A DNA stretch of 31,967 bases from Beroe ovata (Eukaryota; Ctenophora; Nuda; Beroida; Beroidae). Each line of letters opens with the position of its first letter. Within the stretch, counting starts at the first letter, position 1. Under the pieces are notes generated by a model that ran no database searches, had not been told where the DNA came from, and saw only the letters and a program-made list of their open reading frames with translations. A program made the position numbers and the translations under genes. The stretch lies in NCBI GenBank assembly GCA_946803715.1, contig CAMPET010000079.1, positions 1 through 31,967 of the forward strand, written 5' to 3'. Below, piece by piece: positions 9,124-17,595 of this stretch.

Positions 9124-10080
9124 TCAGAAAAGGAAAATATTCAAAATCTTTGCCCTTCGTTCACCATAGTCAAACATAAGTTCCTCTCCTGGTGACATTG
9201 CCTTTGCAGCCACTAAGTAAATATGAGGCTGCCCATCAACAACGATTTTCTTGGGAGTACAGTTCCCAGCTAATCTTGAATGTCCCAGTGTCCCATCCTC
9301 ATTTGTAGCGTCAATGCAGAAGCATTGCCCATCGTGGGAGAAGAACAGATAGCCTCCATCTTCTTCTGCACGTTGCATCCTATGCAGTCCTCCTGGTAAC
9401 TATCTCGCCACTGTATTCAACCAGGAAGTCTCCCTTCCCAAAGCCTTTTGTACCGAATACTCCACGCCCCTTTTCTTGCGAAGCTGTTACTTCTAGGCCA
9501 CTGTAGTTGGGGTGCCGGATCTTCTGACACAGCAGCTTTGCAGTTTCTGTCACCTTATTTCGTGCAAATCTGGGTTTTTTGTAGTTAACCTGTTAGGTAG
9601 TGCTACTCACAGGAACTGCCTAACAGGTTCAAGGCCGAGTACTCTTTTCTGTATAAGTCTTCATCTGCAATGAGTAACTCGACCATGGGACGATGAGCGT
9701 AGAATTTTGTCACTGAAACTCCCACGTCCTTCAGGTCTTTTCTTCGGCTTCTTGAACCAGCCAAACTTCTCTGTAGAAGTATGAAGTACTTTGGGAGCAG
9801 GTTCTGTACCTCAGCATCTGTGTCTGTCCTCCTCTTTCTCTTTTTAGGGAAGCAACTTCTTCCTCTCCTGCTTCTGTGTGCCCTCTCTTCTTCGTTGGAG
9901 TGATGGTGATGACGGGAGGGTCCGATGCAGCAGGGGAAGAAAGAGCTGGTAGGAGAAGGGAGGTAGTAGCGGCAGGAACAGCAGCAGGAGCTAAAGTAGT
10001 AAGAGTGGCGGCAGATGAGGGGAGAGCCGCAGCGACAGGTGAAGCAGGTGGGAGAGGAGATGAACAGGCAAAAATAGGTA
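9124..10080 (-). pseudogene. KMT5A/SET8-like histone-lysine methyltransferase, broken
   Basis: The SET domain is recognisable in two frames. 9383-9589 reads KGRGVFGTKGFGKGDFLVEY then SGEIVTRRTA and hits TAG at 9380. 9124-9378 continues as MQRAEEDGGYLFFSHDGQCF, then CIDATNEDGTLG, VDGQPHIYLVAA and GEELMFDYGER. The best relative is KMT5A, which methylates histone H4 Lys20. Two lesions are visible: a +1 frame change at 9379-9382, and loss of about four residues in the RLINHS motif (here LG directly followed by HS), removing the conserved Asn. Upstream, 9603-9858 keeps a frame with a basic PKKRKRR stretch and NLLPKYFILLQRSL, and a Pro/Ala/Ser-rich stretch lies in another frame at about 9880-10080; their link to the SET part is inferred. 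Confidence 0.75.
9588..9629. repeat. Hairpin inside the SET pseudogene
   Basis: aacctgttaggtagt and actgcctaacaggtt form a 15-bp stem with one mismatch and a 12-base loop. It lies exactly between the N-terminal-like segment and the SET-domain segment and contains the stop that ends the former, so it may be a small insertion that broke the gene. Confidence 0.7.
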
Positions 10081-11150
10081 GACGAAATCTGGTTTTAAAT
10101 AAAATATCAGAGTAACAAAAAATAAGAGGAACAAAAAAGATATGCAAGAGAGAACTGAAGAAAATGTGATGATCCGAGGCCCTAGAATTGCAGAAAACGT
10201 GGATTTTATTGTTTGTCTTAGCAATGGAAATATAGTGGTTTTAGGGCACTTTACTTTACCGATATCCTGAAAGAAAAGCAGAAAATCAACTTAATCAGGA
10301 GCAGGGGTCTCTATAAGCCAGAGGTTGAGATCTGTGCGACAGGGTGAAAATTGTCCTCTTATTGCTTTGTTACACTGGAAATGAACGGGTTTTGGGGCAC
10401 TGCTCTGATATACAACGACATCATATTACTGTATGTCTGTTTAGACAGTAGTATTCCAGTATCACAGGTTGTTTCTATGCAATGTGCTCCTTCAAAGTAG
10501 AAGCAGGGGTCTGGGGGCGCAGCCCCCAGAAGCTAGACGTTAAGTTCTTTATGAAAGGGCGAAGGTCCATCAGAGGTCCAATTTTCCTGTTTACGTGCCT
10601 GATTGAATGATGTTTTTTTGAATTGATACTTGATAGGCAGCTTGAATGCAAATGGAGGTAAAGCTACTAGATGACTGGCATAGAAATTTGTGATGGTTGA
10701 AGACCATAATATTCATATTATGTTATGTTATTAGTATTAACTAATCGACTAGGTATTTATCATTTTATACATTAAAAACCGATTCAACTACCACTTAAAA
10801 ATGAAGGTAAAAAAACTTAAACTTCAGGATCTCCAATCAGAATATATTGCACATCGAACTCAGATTCGATTGCAGTGTTGACAGTCGACTGTTAAAATTA
10901 CGATTTTTGATGGCTCCTAAATAGTGTTGATTCATGACTATTGCAACTCAGGCTCGAAGTATAAACTGCAATCTCCTTGTTTGCAATGTCCTTGTGTGCT
11001 TTTAACTTTTAACTTTATATTTATGAATATGAATATCATGCAATATCTATAACAAAGATACCTATTTCATATGTTTTTGTTGATATTGAAAATTGCATCT
11101 CAACATAGTGATATTTCTGTCCACAGTGGCGTGAATTTAGGTAAAGAGAC
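10081..11150. other. Intergenic, upstream of MDM1
   Basis: No gene seen. 10225-10370 and 10371-10590 look like two diverged copies of one repeat (each with ggttttrggggcac-like and gcaggggtct segments). The rest is AT-rich. The MDM1 promoter should lie just before 11151, but I see no TATA box. Confidence 0.5.
10511..10529. repeat. GC-rich hairpin motif ctgggggc-gca-gcccccag
   Basis: An 8-bp perfect stem with a three-base loop, preceded by aggggt. A similar motif in the other orientation is at about 27354-27375 (cgggggctgcgcctccag), and related G/C blocks occur near 7931 and 31610, so it is probably the conserved part of a dispersed repeat. Confidence 0.6.
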
Positions 11151-14100
11151 ATGACAGTGGGGATCAAGGTGAGTTTACTATCAAAAGAATATTTTGTATT
11201 GGTTATTAGATTAGGGCGAGAATCGACTGTTTTATAATCTTATTTAGACAACATTTTCTTAATAGTTAGAGCTTGATGTATAATGCCCGGCTTGAAGCCA
11301 AGTGTGATGCAATGAAATATTTCAGCAAGTGTCTGAGTACAACCGACAGTACCAGTGGCATGAGATTCCGCCCCCTGACCCAGTAGCGGGAGTGCCCAGT
11401 TACAAGGAATTCCGAGCTACCGAACCACCACTACAATCAAACCAGCGACCAACACTGGAGCTCTCAGCTAAGGAGGGTTAGAATACTGACTCAGTTTTCT
11501 ATTTTAGACATCGTGTGATAGTCATCTAAAGATATGCGCACACTGAACACTGCTGCACAGTATCTGTTAGCAGTATAATCATTATTGTGATCCGAAGTAA
11601 AAATTTTTTCATTCAGCACTTCCAGAAGTGGTAAAGACATTTGGATCACCTTCCCGCGACCTTCACATTACTCGGGAACCATCCTTCTCAAAGAAGAAGC
11701 GTGTCCCTGGGAAAAGTCCTGAAAGGGTCAAGGTAGGTAGTGTTCATACTACTACTAAATTGTTCCTCATCTATTCTAACTTGGATGAGTAGACTAGTAG
11801 TCTACCTATCCAAGTTAGGTAGGTATCTAATAAAGAAAGTAGGTAATATATCTAACAAGGTAATATTCCCAGGTGAATAAGAGTCTTGCCAAGAAAGCTG
11901 GGCTGTGCTCGCATAGTAACACTGCGCGCTATCAGAGTGTCTATGCAGCAGAGTTTTCACCGAAGAAAGGACAGCTCCCAAAAGCATCTTCTCCGATACA
12001 ATCAGCCAAGAGTAATTTTGTTGATAGCAAGACAAACCTCCCGATCGGGAAAAAGCCAGGTAATATCACTTACTGCATAGGTACCTACTATGAAAGTGTT
12101 GGGCTGTGAATACACTATGACCAATGTATGACAGCATGATTCTCTACAGCTGATAAGAAGGTCAAGTCCGAGTACAACTCCCAATATGGTGACCCAACTG
12201 AGGCAATGCGTCATATACGAGACCTTTACAAAGAGCAAATGCGCCGGAAACAACTGGAATTGGGTATGGCAATAAAAGCCCACAATATGTAAATGTGTAG
12301 GTCGGTAGAATTGAGTCATTACATAATTAGACGACCATTGTCAGTATGTTTTATCAACATCTACTAATATTTTACAGATAAGGAAGTGGTGGAAAAGTCA
12401 CCTGAAACTAAACTCCCAGCCGATCCCTCTGACCCTCCTCCCCCTCCTGGACCCACTACTGCTGAGGCGGGGGATAAAGAGGAAGCACCCAAAGCTGTGT
12501 ACTGCTCTCCCATACGTGCCGATAAACCTAAAGTCAGTTACAAAGCTGGGCCGTTGTGTTGATTTCGTGATTCCTGATCAACAGTCATTATTCTACTGGT
12601 CTGGTGCTTTGGTAACACATGTGTTTGTTCAGGTTCGCGGATATGACCTCATAGCACCCACCAAGCCCTCCAAATTGTGCTGGCAGTCAGAATACAAGGC
12701 CCGATTCGAAAGTCCAACCAAAGGTGATGGTCCAGTATCTGCGTATGGTAAACGCTCTCACCCTTACAAACAAGCCAAGGTTTGTGATAGCTAGTAGAAT
12801 GTATGTTTATAGTCGACAATGTTCGTGACATGTTGTACAGAAACAACTCTATTCTCAGACTCCCGAGCGTGTTAGTGATCTTATCAAAACGGACAAGAGT
12901 GTCCACGTCATAGCTCCTCCATCCAAACCGGCGGTAAGATGCTCCACACTTAAGGCACCTCACTTAGAATCGGCTATCAATAATAACGTGGGATTATGAT
13001 GCCTCTATCCCTGCAGGCAAGCTGGTATTCTGAAGTTTTGGAGCTCAGAAAGTTGGCACATCAATTCAAGGCCAGGTCACACGGCACGCATTTCTCCCCC
13101 GAGAAGATGGCTACCTTGGCGTTCTCTAACGCCCAACTCAGGGAGCCTGGCGCCCCACTGTCTCCAGCAGGTATTAGAGAATGTAACTGTTAATTTAAGG
13201 GAATACACCATTGATACGCAGCGTTAGGAAGAAATATCTTGAAAAAACATCAGGCACACAACTTGAAAATAACACCATTCCGTAAATCCGAAGGGTAAAA
13301 AGTTGTCAAAAACCTGTCAGAAATATAATCATCGCTTAGAATTTTAGAGTCCTTCGGGGTCGTCTGCTCCCTCAGGGATTCTCAGTTCTTCTTTAAACAC
13401 CAAACTTTTGGGAACGAATACAACAGGCTCTCCATCACTGTCATATTCAATTTCCCCGATTCGATTCAATCCCAATCGATCCTCTTTCTCGACAAACTTC
13501 TCGCAAGCTTCTCGGTTCTGCAGACATTCATCTTTGTATATATTGTTCACAACAGTTTCATCCACGCCCTCGTTCAACTCGAATCTCTCGAATTGTGATT
13601 CTTCTTCGTCCGAATCGTCATCTTCCCAATCATCATCCTCCCAGTCATCATCTTCCCAATCATCATCTCCCCAATTCTCATCATCTTCCCAATCATCACC
13701 ATCTTCCCAATCATCATCATCTTCCCAATAATCATCATCTTCCCAATCATCATCATCACCCCAATATTCATCCTCCCAATCATCATCGTCTCCCCAATCA
13801 CCTTCTACCCAATCACTTTTTTCCCGAATACTGTTCGAACTTTCATCATAATAAACAGAATTTGCACTGTCGATGTAAGAATCCTGACTTGGATTTTCAT
13901 CATAGTAAAGATCCTCCAAACTGTCGTAATTATCGCTGTTATCGATGACACGTTGCCGAAGATTTTTCATCAAGACGTCAAGACAGTCTTCATCTTCATT
14001 ACAGCGGTAGTCAATACTTTCCAGTAAAACCGTTGCTCGCGAAGTTCCAGCATCTCTTTCAAAGGGATCATACGGGTCGTTGCTGACATACAAAATGAGG

Positions 14101-16713
14101 TCCTCTGTGACGTCATTAATGCATTTGACCTCGCCATCACAAAAATCGTCTATTAGATCCAGGAGTGCTGTGGCGCTCCTTTCCATTCTGGATCCAGCAC
14201 CAAAAGTCAGCGATACAATCACTGTCCAAAGTAATGGGACCAACATTACTTTTATCGAACACGTCAACACGTTAACTAAGATGAAAAATGCTTTTGACAC
14301 ACTGAAATGCTTCATTTCTGTTGAATTGCTCCTTCATAAATATCTTGATGGAATACCAGTTTCATTTTTATTTTCTGGCACGGATTAGAGTTATTTGGAC
14401 CCTTAACACAATATTTTCCTTTCAAGATAATTAGAAAGTTCGTTTTTCTTCTCACTGACGACACAGTTTGTCCTGATTTTTTCCTTATGAATCAATGAAA
14501 ACGTCTTCTTTGTTTCAGATTCAGAAGAGTCAGTTGTCATAGTACCTATGGAAAAGAAAGTTTCTGAGAAAAAAGTGAGTACCCGCTTTGAAAGAGCCTG
14601 AGTTTTACTGAATCTTGTTGTCATGGAATCAATTTTGCTAATGATCGCTGCGCCTACCGGGTTTGAAAATAACCCGCGCGCGCGGGCGCTGAACCATCTT
14701 CTATCAAAGCCTTTTTGTTGTCATTGCTTTCTGCAGTGAAAAACCGCGAAAGGCGCGCGCGTCAGTTAAAAACTTGACGAACCTGGTTTTTGATTCAACA
14801 GTAATTTAGGAATATAATTCCCCTATAAACTTGTTTTTCTTGCGACACTAGACACCAGAATGAAATTAAAATGTCTCAGGACGAAACTGCTGTTAAGTTG
14901 CTGGAGACTGCTGATACCAAGCCAGAGGAAATTGTTGCTAAACCTGAAGGCGATCTAACTGTCACTGATCTGGAAGAGGAGTGTCCGGACATAAAAAATC
15001 TTGTCATCAAAACCAAGTCACTGACCGGCTCTCCTGCGACACCTGCCAAGAATGAGGAGAGTTCGAAACTGTCTAAAAAGAAGACCGGTGATGAATCTGC
15101 AACCTCAACTCCAAGGACTGCAGACAGGACGTGCACACTTTTTGACGGGAGAGTTTCAACCCCAAATCTGAAGAATATCGGTTCCCGACATCATCTGGAT
15201 AGGACAACCCAGAAAAGAAAAGATGAGAGGTTTGCATTTTATCTTTTGTCACGTGCGACCACTTTTGTCACGTGCAACCACTTCACACTTGCCAGTTACC
15301 ACTTTGCCCTGTTCGGAATGAGTCAAAGTGGTAACTGGCATACAGATTACTGATAACTGGTGGGAAATTTCAAATTTCACTGCCATGATATACCTACTGG
15401 CTACTATGGAGTAAAATGATGTACCAATGATACGTGTCACGTGGCGTAATTCTCGGTACCTATATCATGCCCAATATTACGACAATTCACATGGCCGAGA
15501 ATGGGCATTATTTTATAATGATGGAGTATTGGAGTCTTGATATCAATGATGACTTCTGATAATGTTGATGCTGGGATTAGTGCTAATATCCGCCAATTTT
15601 ATTAGGACAATATTTAATTTCGAAATTTTTCGCCGATTTTTTGTGGGTTCGAGTTCGACTTCCGACGATACATGTCCCTAACTTGACAAATTAGGATTTG
15701 CAGCACTATCGAACTGAAGACAGCCCTGTTGGCTGGTCGGGCAGCCACGCCAGTTCTGAAGGAGCACCGACACCACCTTGACCCAACAACACCTGCATTG
15801 ACTCAGCCAACTAAAGGAACACAACCCTTCACTCCCCACTTGTCGGACAAGGTATGAAAATATGAAATGATATAGCTGATATAAATACTGATATAGTTTC
15901 AACTGATATTCATATAGCTGATTATACTTGAGCATCGTTATTCCACTGATCAGATGATCGTGCGTAGCATGAGTCAGATGACTCAATTTTGGATCTATTT
16001 GCTCATTTGTTTCTTTGATTCATTAATCCATCTGCCCATTGGGCCCTACCCAAGAAGCCCGGCCATAGTTGACCATTCCACTATTTGAGTTGTCAAGTTT
16101 AGGTTAATTGTGAGAGTTAAACTAACAGTTTGGGCTCGGATTAGAGTAATGGTCAAGATGAAGGTAAGAGTTGGAGTTTGGACCAGGATAGGGCTCATGA
16201 CCTTAACCCTAAGGGTTAGGCTAAGAACCCAACCCTCATTCTGACTCTTACTCTGACTCTAGCCTTAGCCCTACTAGTAATTCTAACTCTTACCTCAATC
16301 CGCGGCCTGTCCCTTTACTTGGAAACTAGATATTGGACTGGTCGGACTTTCTTGGTAGCATCCAATGTTTGACTGGAGTTATTGTCTGCTTCATGCTTCA
16401 CTCGCTCAGCTACATAATACCGATACACTCGCTACACTCGCTGGTTTGTGTCATGTCTCCACCCTGTCGGCAGCTGTTACATACGTACACTCACCTGTCC
16501 CAGTTGTTTATCATCATGAATCCAGATAGAAATCCTCACTGTATATAGGTACAGGAGAAGCTGGACTTTACCACTCCCCCGAAAACCAAAAAACCATGGA
16601 CTAACGACCTGGACAAATCTGTCCTCTCACGGGCCTCGTCCTGTACGTCACTGGCGAGTGCCACTCTGGACAAAGCGAAACAGAGGGGTGTGGGGGAATT
16701 CTGGAGTAAATAG
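11151..16713 (+). CDS. MDM1: MDM1 nuclear/centriolar microtubule-binding protein, 13 exons
   Basis: Coding exons: 11151-11168, 11326-11476, 11617-11732, 11873-12059, 12150-12263, 12378-12532, 12633-12779, 12841-12933, 13017-13170, 14519-14574, 14859-15229, 15704-15851, 16549-16713. All introns are GT-AG and the phases agree, giving 624 residues (human about 714). Family marks: SEY repeats (VSEYNRQYQWHE, KSEYNSQY, QSEYKARF), which in vertebrate MDM1 bind microtubules; ITREPSFSKKKRVP in exon 3; KKAGL in exon 4; ELRKLAHQFKARSHGTHFS in exon 9; RHHLD-TT in exons 11 and 12; and a GEFWSK end like the vertebrate FWGK end. MDM1 negatively regulates centriole duplication (family knowledge). The last exon could start at 16555 instead (six bases less). 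Exon 1 encodes only six residues; a further upstream non-coding exon is possible. Intron 9 contains another gene. Confidence 0.92.
13344..14315 (-). CDS. Presumed secreted acidic Asp/Trp-repeat protein, nested in MDM1 intron 9
   Basis: An intronless 323-residue frame antisense to MDM1. Two starts are possible: Met1, or Met24, which gives a cleaner signal peptide (MLVPLLWTVIVSLTFGAGS). After it come two similar modules, ATALLDLIDDFC-X5-C (Cys59, Cys65) and ATVLLESIDYRC-X5-C (Cys105, Cys111), 46 residues apart. Residues ~167-235 hold 12 Trp spaced by Asp/Glu (DDDWED, DDYWED and similar). A third Cys pair follows (Cys264, Cys271, CX6C) in a similar helical context, then a mixed tail ending DDPEGL. 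I do not recognise the family. The acidic stretch would bind cations or basic partners (inference). Coding is supported by the signal peptide and the repeated Cys modules; expression is untested. Confidence 0.65.
   Translation of the reverse strand: MKHFSVSKAFFILVNVLTCSIKVMLVPLLWTVIVSLTFGAGSRMERSATALLDLIDDFCDGEVKCINDVTEDLILYVSNDPYDPFERDAGTSRATVLLESIDYRCNEDEDCLDVLMKNLRQRVIDNSDNYDSLEDLYYDENPSQDSYIDSANSVYYDESSNSIREKSDWVEGDWGDDDDWEDEYWGDDDDWEDDDYWEDDDDWEDGDDWEDDENWGDDDWEDDDWEDDDWEDDDSDEEESQFERFELNEGVDETVVNNIYKDECLQNREACEKFVEKEDRLGLNRIGEIEYDSDGEPVVFVPKSLVFKEELRIPEGADDPEGL
13610..13805. repeat. Minisatellite within the nested gene (Asp/Trp codons)
   Basis: About twelve imperfect 12-18-bp units built on cccaatcatcatc and ttcccaatcat (plus strand). 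Unit lengths are all multiples of three, and on the minus strand they keep the Trp-Glu/Gly-Asp frame, which argues for selection or for in-frame slippage. Confidence 0.85.
15244..15339. repeat. CACGTG tandem pair and 16-bp perfect hairpin in MDM1 intron 11
   Basis: 15244-15263 and 15264-15283 are 20-base tandem units differing at one base, each with a cacgtg core (E-box sequence). Immediately after, 15291-15306 (gccagttaccactttg) and 15324-15339 are perfect reverse complements with a 17-base loop. No known RNA family is recognised. Confidence 0.8.
16100..16320. repeat. Degenerate telomere-like repeat in inverted orientation, MDM1 intron 12
   Basis: The left half is rich in agagttRg/gggtta-like units and the right half in the complementary ctaaccc/gactct units. 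They meet at 16204-16218, where taaccct and agggtta face each other around one base. Resembles a fold-back of a TTAGGG-like satellite. Confidence 0.5.
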
Positions 16714-17595
16714 TTGCCCAGTACTACCCCGATAGTGCCAATAATGAAACTATACAATTACACGAGTTGTTTTCATCTGCTCCCGATGTGAATATTTTAG
16801 ACGATGTAGTTAAGTAGAAATATGTTATGGCTTTTCATACTTTTCTGTTTACCAATATGACTCCCAGAGAACTCTAACTTTTACCAATATATCCATACAT
16901 CCTTTTTTGTTGAGATATTTTACTTTCCACTGACACAATTTCCGAGTGACTGTTGTATCTTACGACACTTACGACGCATTTTAACCGCAGATGACTACTT
17001 TGACCCGATGCGTTGTTAGACTTTCTGCGGCATTATAACTTACTGGATTTCAAACTTAATTTAGGTTATTTAGACTGTTATAGTAGTGTGTTTGTGAATA
17101 AGTGATGTACATTGTATCTACTTTGATGTTATCAGCAGCAGTAACCGTAGTTTTTTGGAGCACCATTCAGCATTCTCTGGAAAGTAGGCTGCGGCCTCAA
17201 TTACACGGTTACCATGCGGCCAACCAATGGCTTCTCTTCTGAATATTTCCTGAGTGGGGGAAATGAACCAAACCCGCACAGGGGTGGGTACACTTAGGCG
17301 ATGGTAAGCAACGCATGTTTGGAGTTGGTATAGTTCCACTATTCCATCATCACCCTAGATTTTGGTCAAAAGATCCATTCGCCTATAACTTCCGCTAGGG
17401 AAAGTTCTAATTCAATTTCGGGTTGCCTTTGGCACAAACTGAAACAGCTTACGTTAAATTGCACCAAGTCCAAAATATTAAGCAAACAGAAGCAGAGTTA
17501 AAAGCACATGATCGTATTTAATAGTCCCCATATCACCTTATGAATCTACACATAACTATAGCTATGCATTATAGATGCTATTGGCTATGACCAAG
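16714..17595. other. Intergenic between convergent MDM1 and carboxypeptidase genes
   Basis: Holds the 3' ends of both genes. A 73-codon minus-strand frame at 17118-17339 has no recognised domain and is not called. No clear AATAAA for MDM1; the carboxypeptidase side has ATTAAA at 17517-17522. Confidence 0.5.
17517..17522 (-). terminator. Candidate polyadenylation signal ATTAAA for the carboxypeptidase gene
   Basis: The minus strand reads ATTAAA about 75 bases past the carboxypeptidase stop, a common variant of AATAAA at a plausible distance. No other signal was seen nearer. Confidence 0.4.

Noticed and set aside
13610-13805. Possible CRISPR-like regular repeats
   Set aside because: Units are contiguous coding minisatellite repeats without spacers, in animal DNA.
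13408-13948. Plus-strand Ser/Gln-rich and His/Asn-rich frames
   Set aside because: They are complements of the Asp/Trp repeat codons of the nested minus-strand gene; composition follows from the minisatellite.
14636-14770. gcgcgc-rich stretch in MDM1 intron 10 as an internal promoter or alternative start (ATG at 14871)
   Set aside because: The acceptor at 14858 joins exon 10 and exon 11 in frame, so the internal ATG is not needed; an alternative promoter cannot be shown from sequence alone.
15640-15665. ggttcgagttcgac, similar to a tRNA B box
   Set aside because: No A box or cloverleaf can be folded around it.
17118-17339. 73-codon minus-strand frame between MDM1 and the carboxypeptidase
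   Set aside because: It looks somewhat protein-like but has no recognised motif, no splice partners and no signal; not enough to call.
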